Of a stretch of 64,000 nucleotides of DNA, positions 56,359 through 64,000 are shown piece by piece. The translations under genes and the position numbers were made by a program. The stretch's first letter is position 1, and each line of letters starts with the position of its first letter. The notes under the pieces are model-generated. The model was not told the DNA's origin, did not search any database, and worked only from the letters and a program-made list of their open reading frames with translations. The stretch spans positions 1-64,000 of the forward strand of contig NZ_STGE01000019.1 of NCBI RefSeq assembly GCF_005222675.1, read 5' to 3'. The DNA comes from Mycolicibacterium sp. CR10 (GTDB lineage Bacteria; Actinomycetota; Actinomycetes; Mycobacteriales; Mycobacteriaceae).

Positions 56359-57446
56359 TGCGGAGGCGGCGACGGGTCGTGGGCGGCAATACGTGGATCA
56401 GGTTGGACGTGGACAGGACGCCCTGGCGACAGCGAGGCGGGCGAGCATTCCCGGATGACGCTGTCGAGGTTTTGCTGCACGCGTTCCGGGGCGATGCCGA
56501 CTGAGGGTGAATACAGCATGATGTGGTCGAGGACGCCGTCGTAGCGTCTCAGTTGTTCACGGACCTCGTGTGCCGTCCCGGCGACACCCATGGTGTTGAT
56601 CATCTCCTCGGACACCGCGGCGAACATCGCCGGGAAATCGCGCTGGCCGAATGCCTCTCGGATGGTTCGGCCTTCGCAGGCGAAGCCGTTCGCATCAAGT
56701 ACCGTCTCGTAGGATTTGACCGAAGAGTAGAACGCAATCTGCTGCGCCAGTTCGCGCCTGGCGACTTCGGCGTCGTCGTGGATGGCGCACATCACCATGG
56801 AAATGATTTCCACGTCATTGGGGTCGCGGCCGGTGTGCGCGGCACCCCTGGCGATAGCGGGCCGGACGATCTCCTCGACGTAGGTGGTGGTGAACAGCGG
56901 ATGTCCGGCCAGGCCGTCGGCCACCCGCCCGGCCGCCTCGCACATCCGGGGCCGAACACCGGCAGTGACGATCGGGACCGGCCGGCTGGGGGGTCCCACG
57001 TCGCCGGTCGGGGTGAGATTCATTCTGTAGAAACGGCCTTCGTGATGGATCGGGCCTTCATGCAGGTTCCATATCCGGCGCAGCAACATCACGAGTTCTT
57101 CCATCCGCAGCGCGGGTGCGGAGGTGTCGGGCACGCCGTGCCAGTCGCTCATCATCCGTTTGGTGCCGTTGCCGATGCCCAGTACCAGTCGTCCGTTGGA
57201 GAGTTCGTCGAGATCGCGTGCCTCGGTGGCCAGCACCAGGGGGCTTCGGCCGACGCCGTAGAGAATGGAGGAACCGATCCGGCAGTTCTGTGTGCTGTTG
57301 GCCATCGCGGCCATGGAGATTGATCCGGACCGGGAGTAGAACTCCGAGGCCCATACGGCGTCGAACCCGGCCGCATCAGCGGCCTGGGCGGTCTGGGCCA
57401 GTGACTTCAGATCCGCGCCGAGAACCGACAGGCCGTAGGTGCTCAT
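56355..57446 (-). CDS. LLM-class (F420-dependent type) oxidoreductase
   Basis: A 363-residue TIM-barrel protein: MSTYGLSVLGADLKSLAQTA, AADAAGFDAVWASEFYSRSG, RIGSSILYGVGRSPLVLATE, LVLGIGNGTKRMMSDWHG, VPIVTAGVRPRMCEAAGRVA. This is the luciferase-like monooxygenase family, in mycobacteria usually using coenzyme F420. The substrate is not evident. Its ATG overlaps the stop of the upstream tetR gene (ATGA), so both are one operon. Confidence 0.92.
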   Translation of the reverse strand: MSTYGLSVLGADLKSLAQTAQAADAAGFDAVWASEFYSRSGSISMAAMANSTQNCRIGSSILYGVGRSPLVLATEARDLDELSNGRLVLGIGNGTKRMMSDWHGVPDTSAPALRMEELVMLLRRIWNLHEGPIHHEGRFYRMNLTPTGDVGPPSRPVPIVTAGVRPRMCEAAGRVADGLAGHPLFTTTYVEEIVRPAIARGAAHTGRDPNDVEIISMVMCAIHDDAEVARRELAQQIAFYSSVKSYETVLDANGFACEGRTIREAFGQRDFPAMFAAVSEEMINTMGVAGTAHEVREQLRRYDGVLDHIMLYSPSVGIAPERVQQNLDSVIRECSPASLSPGRPVHVQPDPRIAAHDPSPPPH

Positions 57447-58039
57447 GACTGGTCTCCTGTGCGCGGGCGCAGGCCGTCGAACATGACGGCGCTGAGGGTG
57501 CTGGCGACCACCGTCTCGTCGAGGTGGTTCTCGGTGACCAGGTACATGAGTGCATTGATGGTGACCGCGCCGAACAGCGCAATGGACGTCGATCGTGCAT
57601 CGGGCTGCGCGACGAGGGATCCGTCGCGGGCCCCTTCGACGAGCAGAGTTTCGACGGGTTGTTGGTAGGCGGTATTGATCATCTCGGCGATGGCCGGCAT
57701 GCGGGCCGCTCGTCCCAGTTCGCCGATGAGTGCACGGCATACCGCTGGCCGCTGCGCCATTGCCCGCAGTTGTGCGCGGATGACGAGTTCGAGGCGTTCG
57801 GCACCGGTGCCGTCGGTGTGCACGATCGCGGTCACGGCATCGGAGATGTCCTTGAGGAGGTCTTCGAGCAGGAAGGCAAGGATGTCCTCTTTGCCGGCGA
57901 AGTAGTAGTACAGCGTCGCTTTCGGCACACCGGTCACCGCGGCGACGTCTTCGATCTTGGAGTCGTTGAGCCCCTTCTCGGCGAACAAGTCCGCCGCGGC
58001 GGGAAGCCGGTCAGAGATCTGACGTGGAATCTTGCGCAT
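57443..58039 (-). CDS. TetR-family transcriptional regulator
   Basis: A 198-residue protein with the DNA-binding domain at the N-terminus (AAADLFAEKGLNDSKIEDVA, TGVPKATLYYYFAGKEDILA) and a TetR_C ligand domain. It is coupled to the LLM gene and divergent from the P450 gene, with a 23-bp perfect dyad between. It probably represses both directions. Confidence 0.93.
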   Translation of the reverse strand: MRKIPRQISDRLPAAADLFAEKGLNDSKIEDVAAVTGVPKATLYYYFAGKEDILAFLLEDLLKDISDAVTAIVHTDGTGAERLELVIRAQLRAMAQRPAVCRALIGELGRAARMPAIAEMINTAYQQPVETLLVEGARDGSLVAQPDARSTSIALFGAVTINALMYLVTENHLDETVVASTLSAVMFDGLRPRTGDQS

Positions 58040-58061
58040 TGCCCCCCTGTCCCGTTCGGCC

Positions 58062-58084
58062 GGTTTAGACTGCGAGTCTAAACC
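58062..58084. promoter_or_regulatory. perfect dyad between tetR-LLM operon and P450
   Basis: 10-bp arms GGTTTAGACT and AGTCTAAACC are separated by gcg. The dyad lies 23 bases before the tetR start and 29 bases before the P450 start, so one bound repressor could control both promoters. Confidence 0.75.
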
Positions 58085-58112
58085 GTCGTTACTTTGGTGG
58101 TCGGAGGTCTTG

Positions 58113-59309
58113 GTGGTCTCGGTGCAGATTCGTTACGACCCGTTCGACGCCTCGATCCTCAACGACCCCTATCCGACGTACCGGTCGTTGCGTGACACGG
58201 CTCCGGTGTACCGCGCCGAGGAATCCCATACCTGGGTGTTGAGCCGGCACGCCGACGTCCAGGCCGCAGCACTGGATCACGGCACGTACTCCTCGGTGGA
58301 CGGCATCTTCCCCACCCCGCCGGGATCGGACTTCATCGGCTCGTTCCTGCCGATGATGATCGTGATGGACCCTCCGCGCCACGACCAGTTGCGTGCCCTG
58401 GTGAGCCGGGCGTTCACTCCCCGGCGGGTGGCCGGGCTGCAGGGCGCCATCACACAGATGGCCGCGGAGTTGTTCGAGCGCCTCGACGAGGGCTCCGGAT
58501 CGGCGGATTTCGTGACCGACTTCGCCGCGATCCTGCCTGCCGCGGTGATCGCCGACCTGCTGGGCGTTCCCGCCACCGATCGTGATCAGTTCCGAGTGTG
58601 GTCGAGCCAACTGGTCCAGGTCGACGTCAACCACGGACAAACCACCGACGCACTGACCGCCGCCGCCTCGATCTACGCCTACTTCACCGACTTCCTCGCC
58701 GACCGCCGCAAGAACCCCCGCGAGGACCTGATGTCGGCGTTGGCCAACGCCACAGTCGACGGGATCGGACTGACCGACGAGGAAGTCCTCGGCTTCTGTG
58801 CGCTGCTGCTCGTCGCGGGCTACGAGACCACCACCAATCTACTGGGGAACTCCGCGGTCGTGCTGGCCCAGCATCGGCAGACCCGCCGACGCCTGGCAGC
58901 CGATCGAACACTGTTGGGGCCGGCAGTCGAGGAGTTGCTGCGCTACGACTCACCGGCACAGGGACTTTCACGAACCCTGACCCGCGACGTCATCCTGCAC
59001 GACACGACGATGCGTCAAGGTGAGAAGGTGCTGCTGTTGTTCGGGTCGGCCAACCGCGACGAGCGTGCCTTCCCCGATCCGGACGTGTTCGACATCGAGC
59101 GAACCAGTGAGCACCAGGTCGCCTTCGGTCGCGGCATCCACTTCTGTCTGGGTGCGGCGCTGGCGCGGATGGAGGCCCGCATCGCTCTGGATGCGTTGTT
59201 GGACAAGGTGCCTGACTGGGAGGTCGATCTTGAATCGGCGCGGCGGCTGCGGTCCGGACCGATCCGCGGCTACACATCGCTGCCCATCACTTGGACCACA
59301 CCGGTCTAG
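58113..59309 (+). CDS. cytochrome P450
   Basis: A 398-residue P450 from GTG 58113, five bases after GGAGG. All signature parts are present: I-helix LLVAGYETTTNLL, ExxR in VEELLRYDS, and haem-binding FGRGIHFCLGAALARME with the Cys ligand. It hydroxylates a hydrophobic substrate using ferredoxin electrons. Neighbouring thioesterases, LLM oxidoreductase and TetR genes point to lipid, sterol or terpenoid breakdown. Confidence 0.95.
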   Translation: MVSVQIRYDPFDASILNDPYPTYRSLRDTAPVYRAEESHTWVLSRHADVQAAALDHGTYSSVDGIFPTPPGSDFIGSFLPMMIVMDPPRHDQLRALVSRAFTPRRVAGLQGAITQMAAELFERLDEGSGSADFVTDFAAILPAAVIADLLGVPATDRDQFRVWSSQLVQVDVNHGQTTDALTAAASIYAYFTDFLADRRKNPREDLMSALANATVDGIGLTDEEVLGFCALLLVAGYETTTNLLGNSAVVLAQHRQTRRRLAADRTLLGPAVEELLRYDSPAQGLSRTLTRDVILHDTTMRQGEKVLLLFGSANRDERAFPDPDVFDIERTSEHQVAFGRGIHFCLGAALARMEARIALDALLDKVPDWEVDLESARRLRSGPIRGYTSLPITWTTPV

Positions 59310-59332
59310 CCCGTGCCCCTCTTCGACGACGC

Positions 59333-59440
59333 GTCGTGTGCTTCACCGCGACGGCCAGGTTCATCGCCGTCGATGTCGAGCACTTCGCCGCGCACGGCGA
59401 CCTCGGCGCATTCGGCGACATGCTCAAACGATTCGCAGGC
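59333..59440 (+). pseudogene. remnant of a thioesterase C-terminus
   Basis: The in-frame sequence VVCFTATARFIAVDVEHFAA, HGDLGAFGDMLKRF copies the end of the thioesterase at 54636-55148 (FTASAVFVVVSPEHFAA, HGDVSAFGDLLEQF). No hotdog core precedes it, as the P450 gene ends just upstream. It shows an old duplication followed by deletion. Confidence 0.65.
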
Positions 59441-59482
59441 TCGAACGGTGATCGAACCCATGACCGAGTAGGAGAAAGGGGC

Positions 59483-59935
59483 ATGGTGGTGGCAGTGACA
59501 TTCGCGCACTTCGATGAGCAGATCGCCGACCAGCTGCTCAGATCGGCGAACACAGCGGGTGGACTGTCGACGTTCCTGAACTTTCGGCATACCGAACTCG
59601 CCGCCGGTCGGCTGGTGGCAGAGATGGAAACCCGCGCCGAACTGCTCACACCCTTCGGCACCCTGCACGGCGGATGTCTATCGGCGATGGTCGACCACTG
59701 TCTCGGAGTCGTATTCTACCCCGTCATACCGGCCGGATCATGGGTCGCCACCACCGAATTCAAGCTGAACCTGCTGCGACCCGTGTCCAGCGGGGTGTGT
59801 GTCGCCGTCACCGACATCGTGTCACTGGGCAAGCGCAGCGGAGTAGCGCGCATCGACATCAGCAACGGAGACAAAGCCGTCTGCGTAGCCCAGGGCACGG
59901 TCACGATCGTAAACGCCGCGGGCAACGCACAATGA
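59483..59935 (+). CDS. PaaI-type hotdog thioesterase
   Basis: ATG 59483 follows GGAGAAAGGGG. The 150-residue product has TPFGTLHGGCLSAMVDHCLG (hotdog active-site helix with HGG), WVATTEFKLNLLRPVSSG and SGVARIDISNGDKAVCVAQG. It hydrolyses acyl-CoA esters. The frame is open upstream through the thioesterase remnant, but the ribosome site fixes this start. It precedes the alpha/beta hydrolase gene. Confidence 0.9.
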   Translation: MVVAVTFAHFDEQIADQLLRSANTAGGLSTFLNFRHTELAAGRLVAEMETRAELLTPFGTLHGGCLSAMVDHCLGVVFYPVIPAGSWVATTEFKLNLLRPVSSGVCVAVTDIVSLGKRSGVARIDISNGDKAVCVAQGTVTIVNAAGNAQ

Positions 59936-59993
59936 AGGCGCTTGTAGCCGGTCGCACGCTTCAGGCGGACACCGATCTCGCCAGGAAGGTGTC

Positions 59994-60884
59994 ATGACCT
60001 CCGCCGTGCAGCATCGGGTCCGAACCCAGGACGGGATCACCCTGGCCGCCGACTGCTACGACCACGAGGACTCCCGTCCCGTCGTGCTGCTCCTGCACGG
60101 CGGCGGCCAGAACCGGCACGCGTGGAGCACTTCAGCGCGTCGCCTCCACGCATGCGGATACACAGTCGTCGCCTACGACACCCGCGGTCACGGCGACAGC
60201 GACTGGGACCCAGCCGGCAGGTACGACATCGAGCGACTCGCGACCGATCTCCTCGCCGTGCGTGAGCACTTCAGCGCCGATACCGCCCCTGCCGTCGTAG
60301 GTGCATCCCTTGGGGGCATGACCGTGCTCGGCACGCATCTGTTGACATCCGGGGCGTCGTGGGCAGCGGTCGTCCTGGTCGACGTCACCCCGCGGCTTGA
60401 ATTCCAGGGCGCTCGTCGCGTGGTGACGTTCATGGCCGCACATCCCGATGGCTTTGGCACCCTCTCCGACGCCGCCGAGGTGATCGCCGCGTACAACCCC
60501 CATCGCTCGCGCCCGGCCAACGTCGACGGCCTGCGCAAGGTGCTACGGCAGCGTCACGACGGCCGCTGGATCTGGCGGTGGGACCCGGCATTCATTCACT
60601 CCAACTTCGACTTCCTCCGCGACGAATCGACCACGGGAACGGAGCAATTCGACGCAATCAGCCACCTGCTGATCGACGGAGCCCGACGGGTCAGCGCCCC
60701 AACACTTCTCGTAAGGGGCCTGTTGTCCGACGTGGTCTCCCAAGCCACTGTCGACGAGTTCAAGCAACTGGTTCCCCACGCCGAGACCGTCGACGTATCC
60801 GGCACCGGACACATGATCGCCGGCGACGACAACGACGCCTTCGGCGCCGCCGTCACCGAGTTCCTCGGCCGGAGCTTCCTGTAG
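59994..60884 (+). CDS. alpha/beta-fold hydrolase
   Basis: A 296-residue protein. It has an oxyanion turn LLHGGGQNRHAW, an acidic GYTVVAYDTRGHGDSDWD block, the nucleophile elbow VGASLGGMTVLG, and the catalytic His in VSGTGHMIAGDD. GGAAGG lies before ATG 59994. It is probably an esterase or C-C/epoxide-type hydrolase working in the same degradative cluster; the substrate cannot be told. Confidence 0.92.
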   Translation: MTSAVQHRVRTQDGITLAADCYDHEDSRPVVLLLHGGGQNRHAWSTSARRLHACGYTVVAYDTRGHGDSDWDPAGRYDIERLATDLLAVREHFSADTAPAVVGASLGGMTVLGTHLLTSGASWAAVVLVDVTPRLEFQGARRVVTFMAAHPDGFGTLSDAAEVIAAYNPHRSRPANVDGLRKVLRQRHDGRWIWRWDPAFIHSNFDFLRDESTTGTEQFDAISHLLIDGARRVSAPTLLVRGLLSDVVSQATVDEFKQLVPHAETVDVSGTGHMIAGDDNDAFGAAVTEFLGRSFL

Positions 60885-61015
60885 GTCGCGACATGATCGA
60901 GCACCATCGAGAGGCCAGTAGCAAGAACCGGGCTTGACTTTACTGCGCGCGGAGCGAAGCCCATGAATTGTTCTTCGCTGAAGGCCGACTTTGACCGCGA
61001 CGGGCTCTGGTCGAG

Positions 61016-61885
61016 CTAGACGTTACTACGCACTTGTTGGCCACCATCGGCGTCGAAGAGTTCCTTGGTCCAGCGTTCGAGGATTTCTGCGCTGTCCCAG
61101 TCGTCGGGATGAAATCCGGCGCGGGTGTAGGAACGAAAGCGCTCAATTGCTGCTGGGCTGAATAGCGGGTTGTGACGGAAGGCTCGAAGGCTGCGCAGCA
61201 ACCGCACCGGGTTGTAGGCGGCACGGTCACCGGCCAGAGAGCGGGTGGTCTGGATGACCAACTCGCTGAACAAGAGGAGGCTGGCGATCCGCATCCCCCA
61301 GACCCTGGTGCGTTCGCTTCCACCGACCGTCTCGTAGACATCGAAAGCGACGGCCTTGTGCTCGCATTCTTCCAGTGCGTGCCAGAGCAGAATAGGCCGC
61401 ACTTCGGTGTCGCCGATCAATTCTTGAGCTTCGTCGCTGGTGAGAATGACTTCGGCGAATGTCGCCGTGTAGTGCTCGAGGGCGGCCGTCACAGCCAGGC
61501 GCATCTTGGGAGAAAAACGCTTCTCAAGTCGGCCAACCAACGTCTTGATATGCCGATCGATCCCCTCGGTGGGATAGCCCATCGCTTGGAGCCGATCGTT
61601 GAGCAGCCGATGCTGGTGTCGGTGGGTGGCCTCTTGTGCGATGAATCCCTTGACCGCCTCCCTGAGGTCAGCGTCGCTGATGTGGTCCCGGTACTCGCGG
61701 ACTGACCGGATGAAGAAGTCTTCGCCTTCGGGGAACGTGGCCGACAAGGTGGACACAAAGTGGCTCATCACCAAGTCGCCATCGACGAAGTGCTGACGTC
61801 TGGTCCCAGCAGGCATGTCGAATCGAACACGGCGGGGCTTCGGGACGACCCGCGTGGTGGGCCGTGTGGACGAATCGTCGCTCAT
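61016..61885 (-). CDS. metal-dependent hydrolase (PF10118-type, ferritin-like)
   Basis: A 289-residue helical protein with spaced acidic/His residues typical of a di-iron four-helix bundle: FFIRSVREYRDHISDADLRE, FIAQEATHRHQHRLLNDRL, TAALEHYTATFAE and LLWHALEECEHKAVAFDVYE. This family is annotated predicted metal-dependent hydrolase. AGGAGAAC lies before ATG 61885. It is divergent from the last tetR gene. Confidence 0.87.
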   Translation of the reverse strand: MSDDSSTRPTTRVVPKPRRVRFDMPAGTRRQHFVDGDLVMSHFVSTLSATFPEGEDFFIRSVREYRDHISDADLREAVKGFIAQEATHRHQHRLLNDRLQAMGYPTEGIDRHIKTLVGRLEKRFSPKMRLAVTAALEHYTATFAEVILTSDEAQELIGDTEVRPILLWHALEECEHKAVAFDVYETVGGSERTRVWGMRIASLLLFSELVIQTTRSLAGDRAAYNPVRLLRSLRAFRHNPLFSPAAIERFRSYTRAGFHPDDWDSAEILERWTKELFDADGGQQVRSNV

Positions 61886-61919
61886 GTTGTTCTCCTGTTC
61901 GTCAAGGGCACGCTGGCAA

Positions 61920-61941
61920 TCTGACTCTAAGCCTTGTCAGA
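61920..61941. promoter_or_regulatory. dyad TCTGAC-N10-GTCAGA between divergent genes
   Basis: Perfect 6-bp arms with a 10-base spacer lie between the ferritin-like hydrolase gene (start 61885, minus) and the tetR gene (start about 61990, plus). It is the likely site of the adjacent TetR protein. Confidence 0.5.
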
Positions 61942-61989
61942 ATTAGATGGCAAGCTATCCACGTGGTTTCGGCGCGGGTGTATAGCGGG

Positions 61990-62631
61990 ATGTCCGCCGA
62001 GGAGCGCCACCGGAACCGGCGTACCCGTCTCATCGAGGCCGCAACGGAGTTGATCGGCACGCGCGGCGTTGCCGCCGCCACTGTGACTGCCATCTGCGCT
62101 GAATCAGGTGTCACGTCACGCTACTTCTACCAGCACTTCTCCGGCCGAGACGCACTCCTGCGGGCTGTCTACCAGCAGCTCTATGCCACCTTCCAGGAGG
62201 TGATAGTCGACGCGATCCCCGATGCCGGCGAGCCACCGGAGGTGCTGGCGTACGCGCCGATCCGCAGGCTGGTCAGCATGATCGACAACGACCCTCGGCT
62301 GGGTCGGATCCTGTTCGTGGAATCTGCAACCGAGCCGCTGCTCCGAGAGCTGCGCAGCGAACTGATGGCAGGTTTCACCGACCTCGTCTTGCGCGAAGCC
62401 AGACTTCACCTCGACATCGCCGACTCCGCCGTGGGGGTTGCCCATCTGGCTTCGACCTTGGGCGTGGGGGGGCTATTCGAAGTCTTGCGCCGCCGACTCG
62501 ACGGAGAACTCGATTTCACCACCGACGAACTCGTTCAGCACTGCGCAGGTTTCCTGGGCAGCCTCGGCAATTACGTGCTGCTGCAGAACACGGGCCACTC
62601 GGTCACAACCGAAGCCCAACCCCACAGGTAG
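61990..62631 (+). CDS. TetR-family transcriptional regulator
   Basis: A 213-residue protein from ATG 61990 (GTG 61963 possible): HRNRRTRLIEAATELIGTRG, VAAATVTAICAESGVTSRYF, YQHFSGRDALLRAVYQQL. It has a standard TetR N-domain and a larger ligand domain. It is divergent from the ferritin-like hydrolase and 330 bases before mmpL on the same strand. Confidence 0.92.
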   Translation: MSAEERHRNRRTRLIEAATELIGTRGVAAATVTAICAESGVTSRYFYQHFSGRDALLRAVYQQLYATFQEVIVDAIPDAGEPPEVLAYAPIRRLVSMIDNDPRLGRILFVESATEPLLRELRSELMAGFTDLVLREARLHLDIADSAVGVAHLASTLGVGGLFEVLRRRLDGELDFTTDELVQHCAGFLGSLGNYVLLQNTGHSVTTEAQPHR

Positions 62632-62914
62632 CGGCCCGCGGCCCCGCTACGCGATATGGGGGGTGCGTGCGCTCGACGTCAACCGGGACCAGCACAGCAG
62701 ACCCCTGAACGACGTCCGACGCGGTGTCGTCGACTGAACACCGTCGGCCTGGCTTCCAGGAGCCAACTGAGTGTTCGACCCTTCCTCTGCCGACTGTGAC
62801 CGGCAGCCGGCAGCCGGCGCCAGACTCCATAGCGGCCGTGCCCTTCGCCAGCCGCGCATTGCGCGGCCTCGCGACGACGACTCCGCGACCACTTGCACTA
62901 CATGCGGTAGCGTA
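62632..62914. other. intergenic before mmpL
   Basis: About 280 bases with no credible gene. It leads into the dyad at 62915-62933. Confidence 0.4.
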
Positions 62915-62933
62915 GCGATACCGACAGTATCGC
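62915..62933 (+). promoter_or_regulatory. TetR-type dyad GCGATAC-cgaca-GTATCGC
   Basis: Perfect 7-bp arms with a 5-base spacer lie 27 bases before the mmpL start. This is the same site type as 55817-55833, so one TetR protein probably controls both genes. Confidence 0.65.
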
Positions 62934-62959
62934 TCTCATTCGCTACCAGTGGAGGTCCA

Positions 62960-64000
62960 GTGACCGACGGCACTGCAGATTCCCCAAGCCTGGCCACGCG
63001 CCGTGGCCGGCGGGCCGACGGATCCCCCGACCCGGCCGACACCCGCGAGTACAGCGAACGGTTGGCAGCGCTAGCCCGATTCACCCTCAAGCACAAAGCG
63101 CTGGTCATCGGGGTATGGCTAGGCGCCGCGGTGGTCCTCGCGCTGCTGTTCCCCCAGCTGGAAACCGTGGTGCGCCAACAGTCGGTGGACCTCATCCCTC
63201 GCGACGCGCCGTCCTTACAGACGGTTGACCGCATGAGCGCCGCTTTCGGCGAAGAAGGCTCGAAAACCATGGTGTTCGTCGCCATGGAAGACCCCAATGG
63301 CTTGACTCCGACTGCACGGCAGGGCTACGGCGAACTCGTGCGCCGGTTGCAGGCCGAAGGTAACCACGTCCTGCTGGTGCAGGACCTACTGTCCGATCCG
63401 ATTACCGAAGCCCAGGCAGTCAGCGCCGACCGCAAAGCCTGGTACCTGCCCGTCGGTGTCACCGGCACCCTCGGAGACCCCACGGCCGCCGAATCGGTCA
63501 ACGTGGTGCGCGACATCGCCGCCGAGGTCTTCACCGGCTCGACCACGACCGTCCAAGTGACTGGACCACCGGCGACCTTCAGCGACATGATCGCCTCCGC
63601 CGAGCACGACCTGCTGCTGATCTCAATCGCTACCGCCGGCGTGATCGCCCTGATCCTGCTGATCGTCTACCGGTCGGTGTTCACCGCGCTATTACCGCTG
63701 CTGGTGATCGGATTGAGCCTGGCAGTCGGGCGCGGCGTCCTGTCCGCCCTCGGCGAGTTGGGCATGCCGGTCTCCCAGTTCACCGTCGCCTTCATGACGG
63801 CGATCCTGCTCGGCGCCGGAACCGACTACACCGTATTTCTGATCAGCCGATACCACGAACAGCGCCGCGCCCAAGTACCCGCCGATCAGGCCATCATCCA
63901 CGCCACCGCCAGCATCGGGCGCGTCATCCTCGCCTCCGCCGCCACCGTCGCACTCGCGTTCCTGGCCATGGTCTTCGCTCGGCTCAGCGTCTTCGCCGCC
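62960..64000 (+). CDS. MmpL/RND-family transporter, N-terminal part (3' end outside window)
   Basis: GTG 62960 is preceded by GGAGG and the frame is open to the window end (347 codons). It has a cytosolic N-terminus, the first transmembrane helix (HKALVIGVWLGAAVVLALLF), a porter domain beginning VDLIPRDAPSLQTVDRMSAA, then a cluster of transmembrane helices with LGAGTDYTVFLISRYHEQ, the MmpL/RND signature including the proton-relay Asp-Tyr pair. MmpL proteins export lipids or siderophores to the mycobacterial envelope. The cargo here is unknown; the neighbours suggest a lipid. Confidence 0.93.
   Translation, partial: MTDGTADSPSLATRRGRRADGSPDPADTREYSERLAALARFTLKHKALVIGVWLGAAVVLALLFPQLETVVRQQSVDLIPRDAPSLQTVDRMSAAFGEEGSKTMVFVAMEDPNGLTPTARQGYGELVRRLQAEGNHVLLVQDLLSDPITEAQAVSADRKAWYLPVGVTGTLGDPTAAESVNVVRDIAAEVFTGSTTTVQVTGPPATFSDMIASAEHDLLLISIATAGVIALILLIVYRSVFTALLPLLVIGLSLAVGRGVLSALGELGMPVSQFTVAFMTAILLGAGTDYTVFLISRYHEQRRAQVPADQAIIHATASIGRVILASAATVALAFLAMVFARLSVFAA

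Overview
The window looks like high-GC mycobacterial DNA (Mycobacterium/Mycolicibacterium). The signs are a truncated MmpL transporter, an F420-type LLM oxidoreductase, L,D-transpeptidases, a RipA-like NlpC/P60 hydrolase, actinobacterial aa3-type oxidase subunits, and GTG or apparently leaderless starts. Whether it is chromosome or plasmid cannot be told. It divides into three regions.

Region 1 (1-33 kb) is a metal, respiration and cell-wall island. It holds Met-rich membrane and secreted proteins, a P1B-type metal ATPase coupled to a class III cyclase carrying a YHS domain, cytochrome oxidase subunits I (ctaD) and III (ctaE) without subunit II, the oxidase and cytochrome assembly factors CcsB, TlpA-like and CtaG, CopC, a cupredoxin-like lipoprotein with a fenitrothion-hydrolase-like membrane protein, CbtA, and peptidoglycan enzymes (M23, NlpC/P60, transglycosylase, two L,D-transpeptidases). 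A BlaI/MecI/CopY-type repressor and an M56 (BlaR1-like) protease sit in the middle. A 19-bp dyad, best form CTACGTA-N5-TACGTAG, recurs upstream of blaI, ctaD, ctaE, the TlpA-CtaG pair, the P60 gene, the DUF305-like gene, the L,D-transpeptidase and other genes. I read this as one BlaI-type regulon joining oxidase assembly, copper handling and wall remodelling. Between the genes lie decayed fragments, including an ArsR remnant.

Region 2 (33-53.8 kb) is a defence and transposon island. It contains a complete Tn7-like operon on the minus strand (tnsA-tnsB-tnsC-tniQ, start and stop codons overlapping throughout), a second tniQ, and a divergent Xre regulator whose promoter has three direct repeats at a 26-bp period. 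STAND NTPases flank it: a 917-aa protein with a nuclease-like N-terminus on one side, and a 1255-aa Mrr-like/NACHT protein with two small upstream genes on the other. Two similar 150-170 bp repeats, each built from TTGCC-N7/8-TGTC sites arranged as left and right ends joined without cargo, bracket the NACHT cassette.

Region 3 (53.8-64 kb) is a lipid or xenobiotic metabolism cluster under several TetR regulators: hotdog thioesterases, cytochrome P450, LLM oxidoreductase, alpha/beta hydrolase, ferritin-like metal-dependent hydrolase and an MmpL transporter. An identical-type dyad (CGATAC-N5-GTATCG) lies in front of both the DUF6188-like gene and mmpL.
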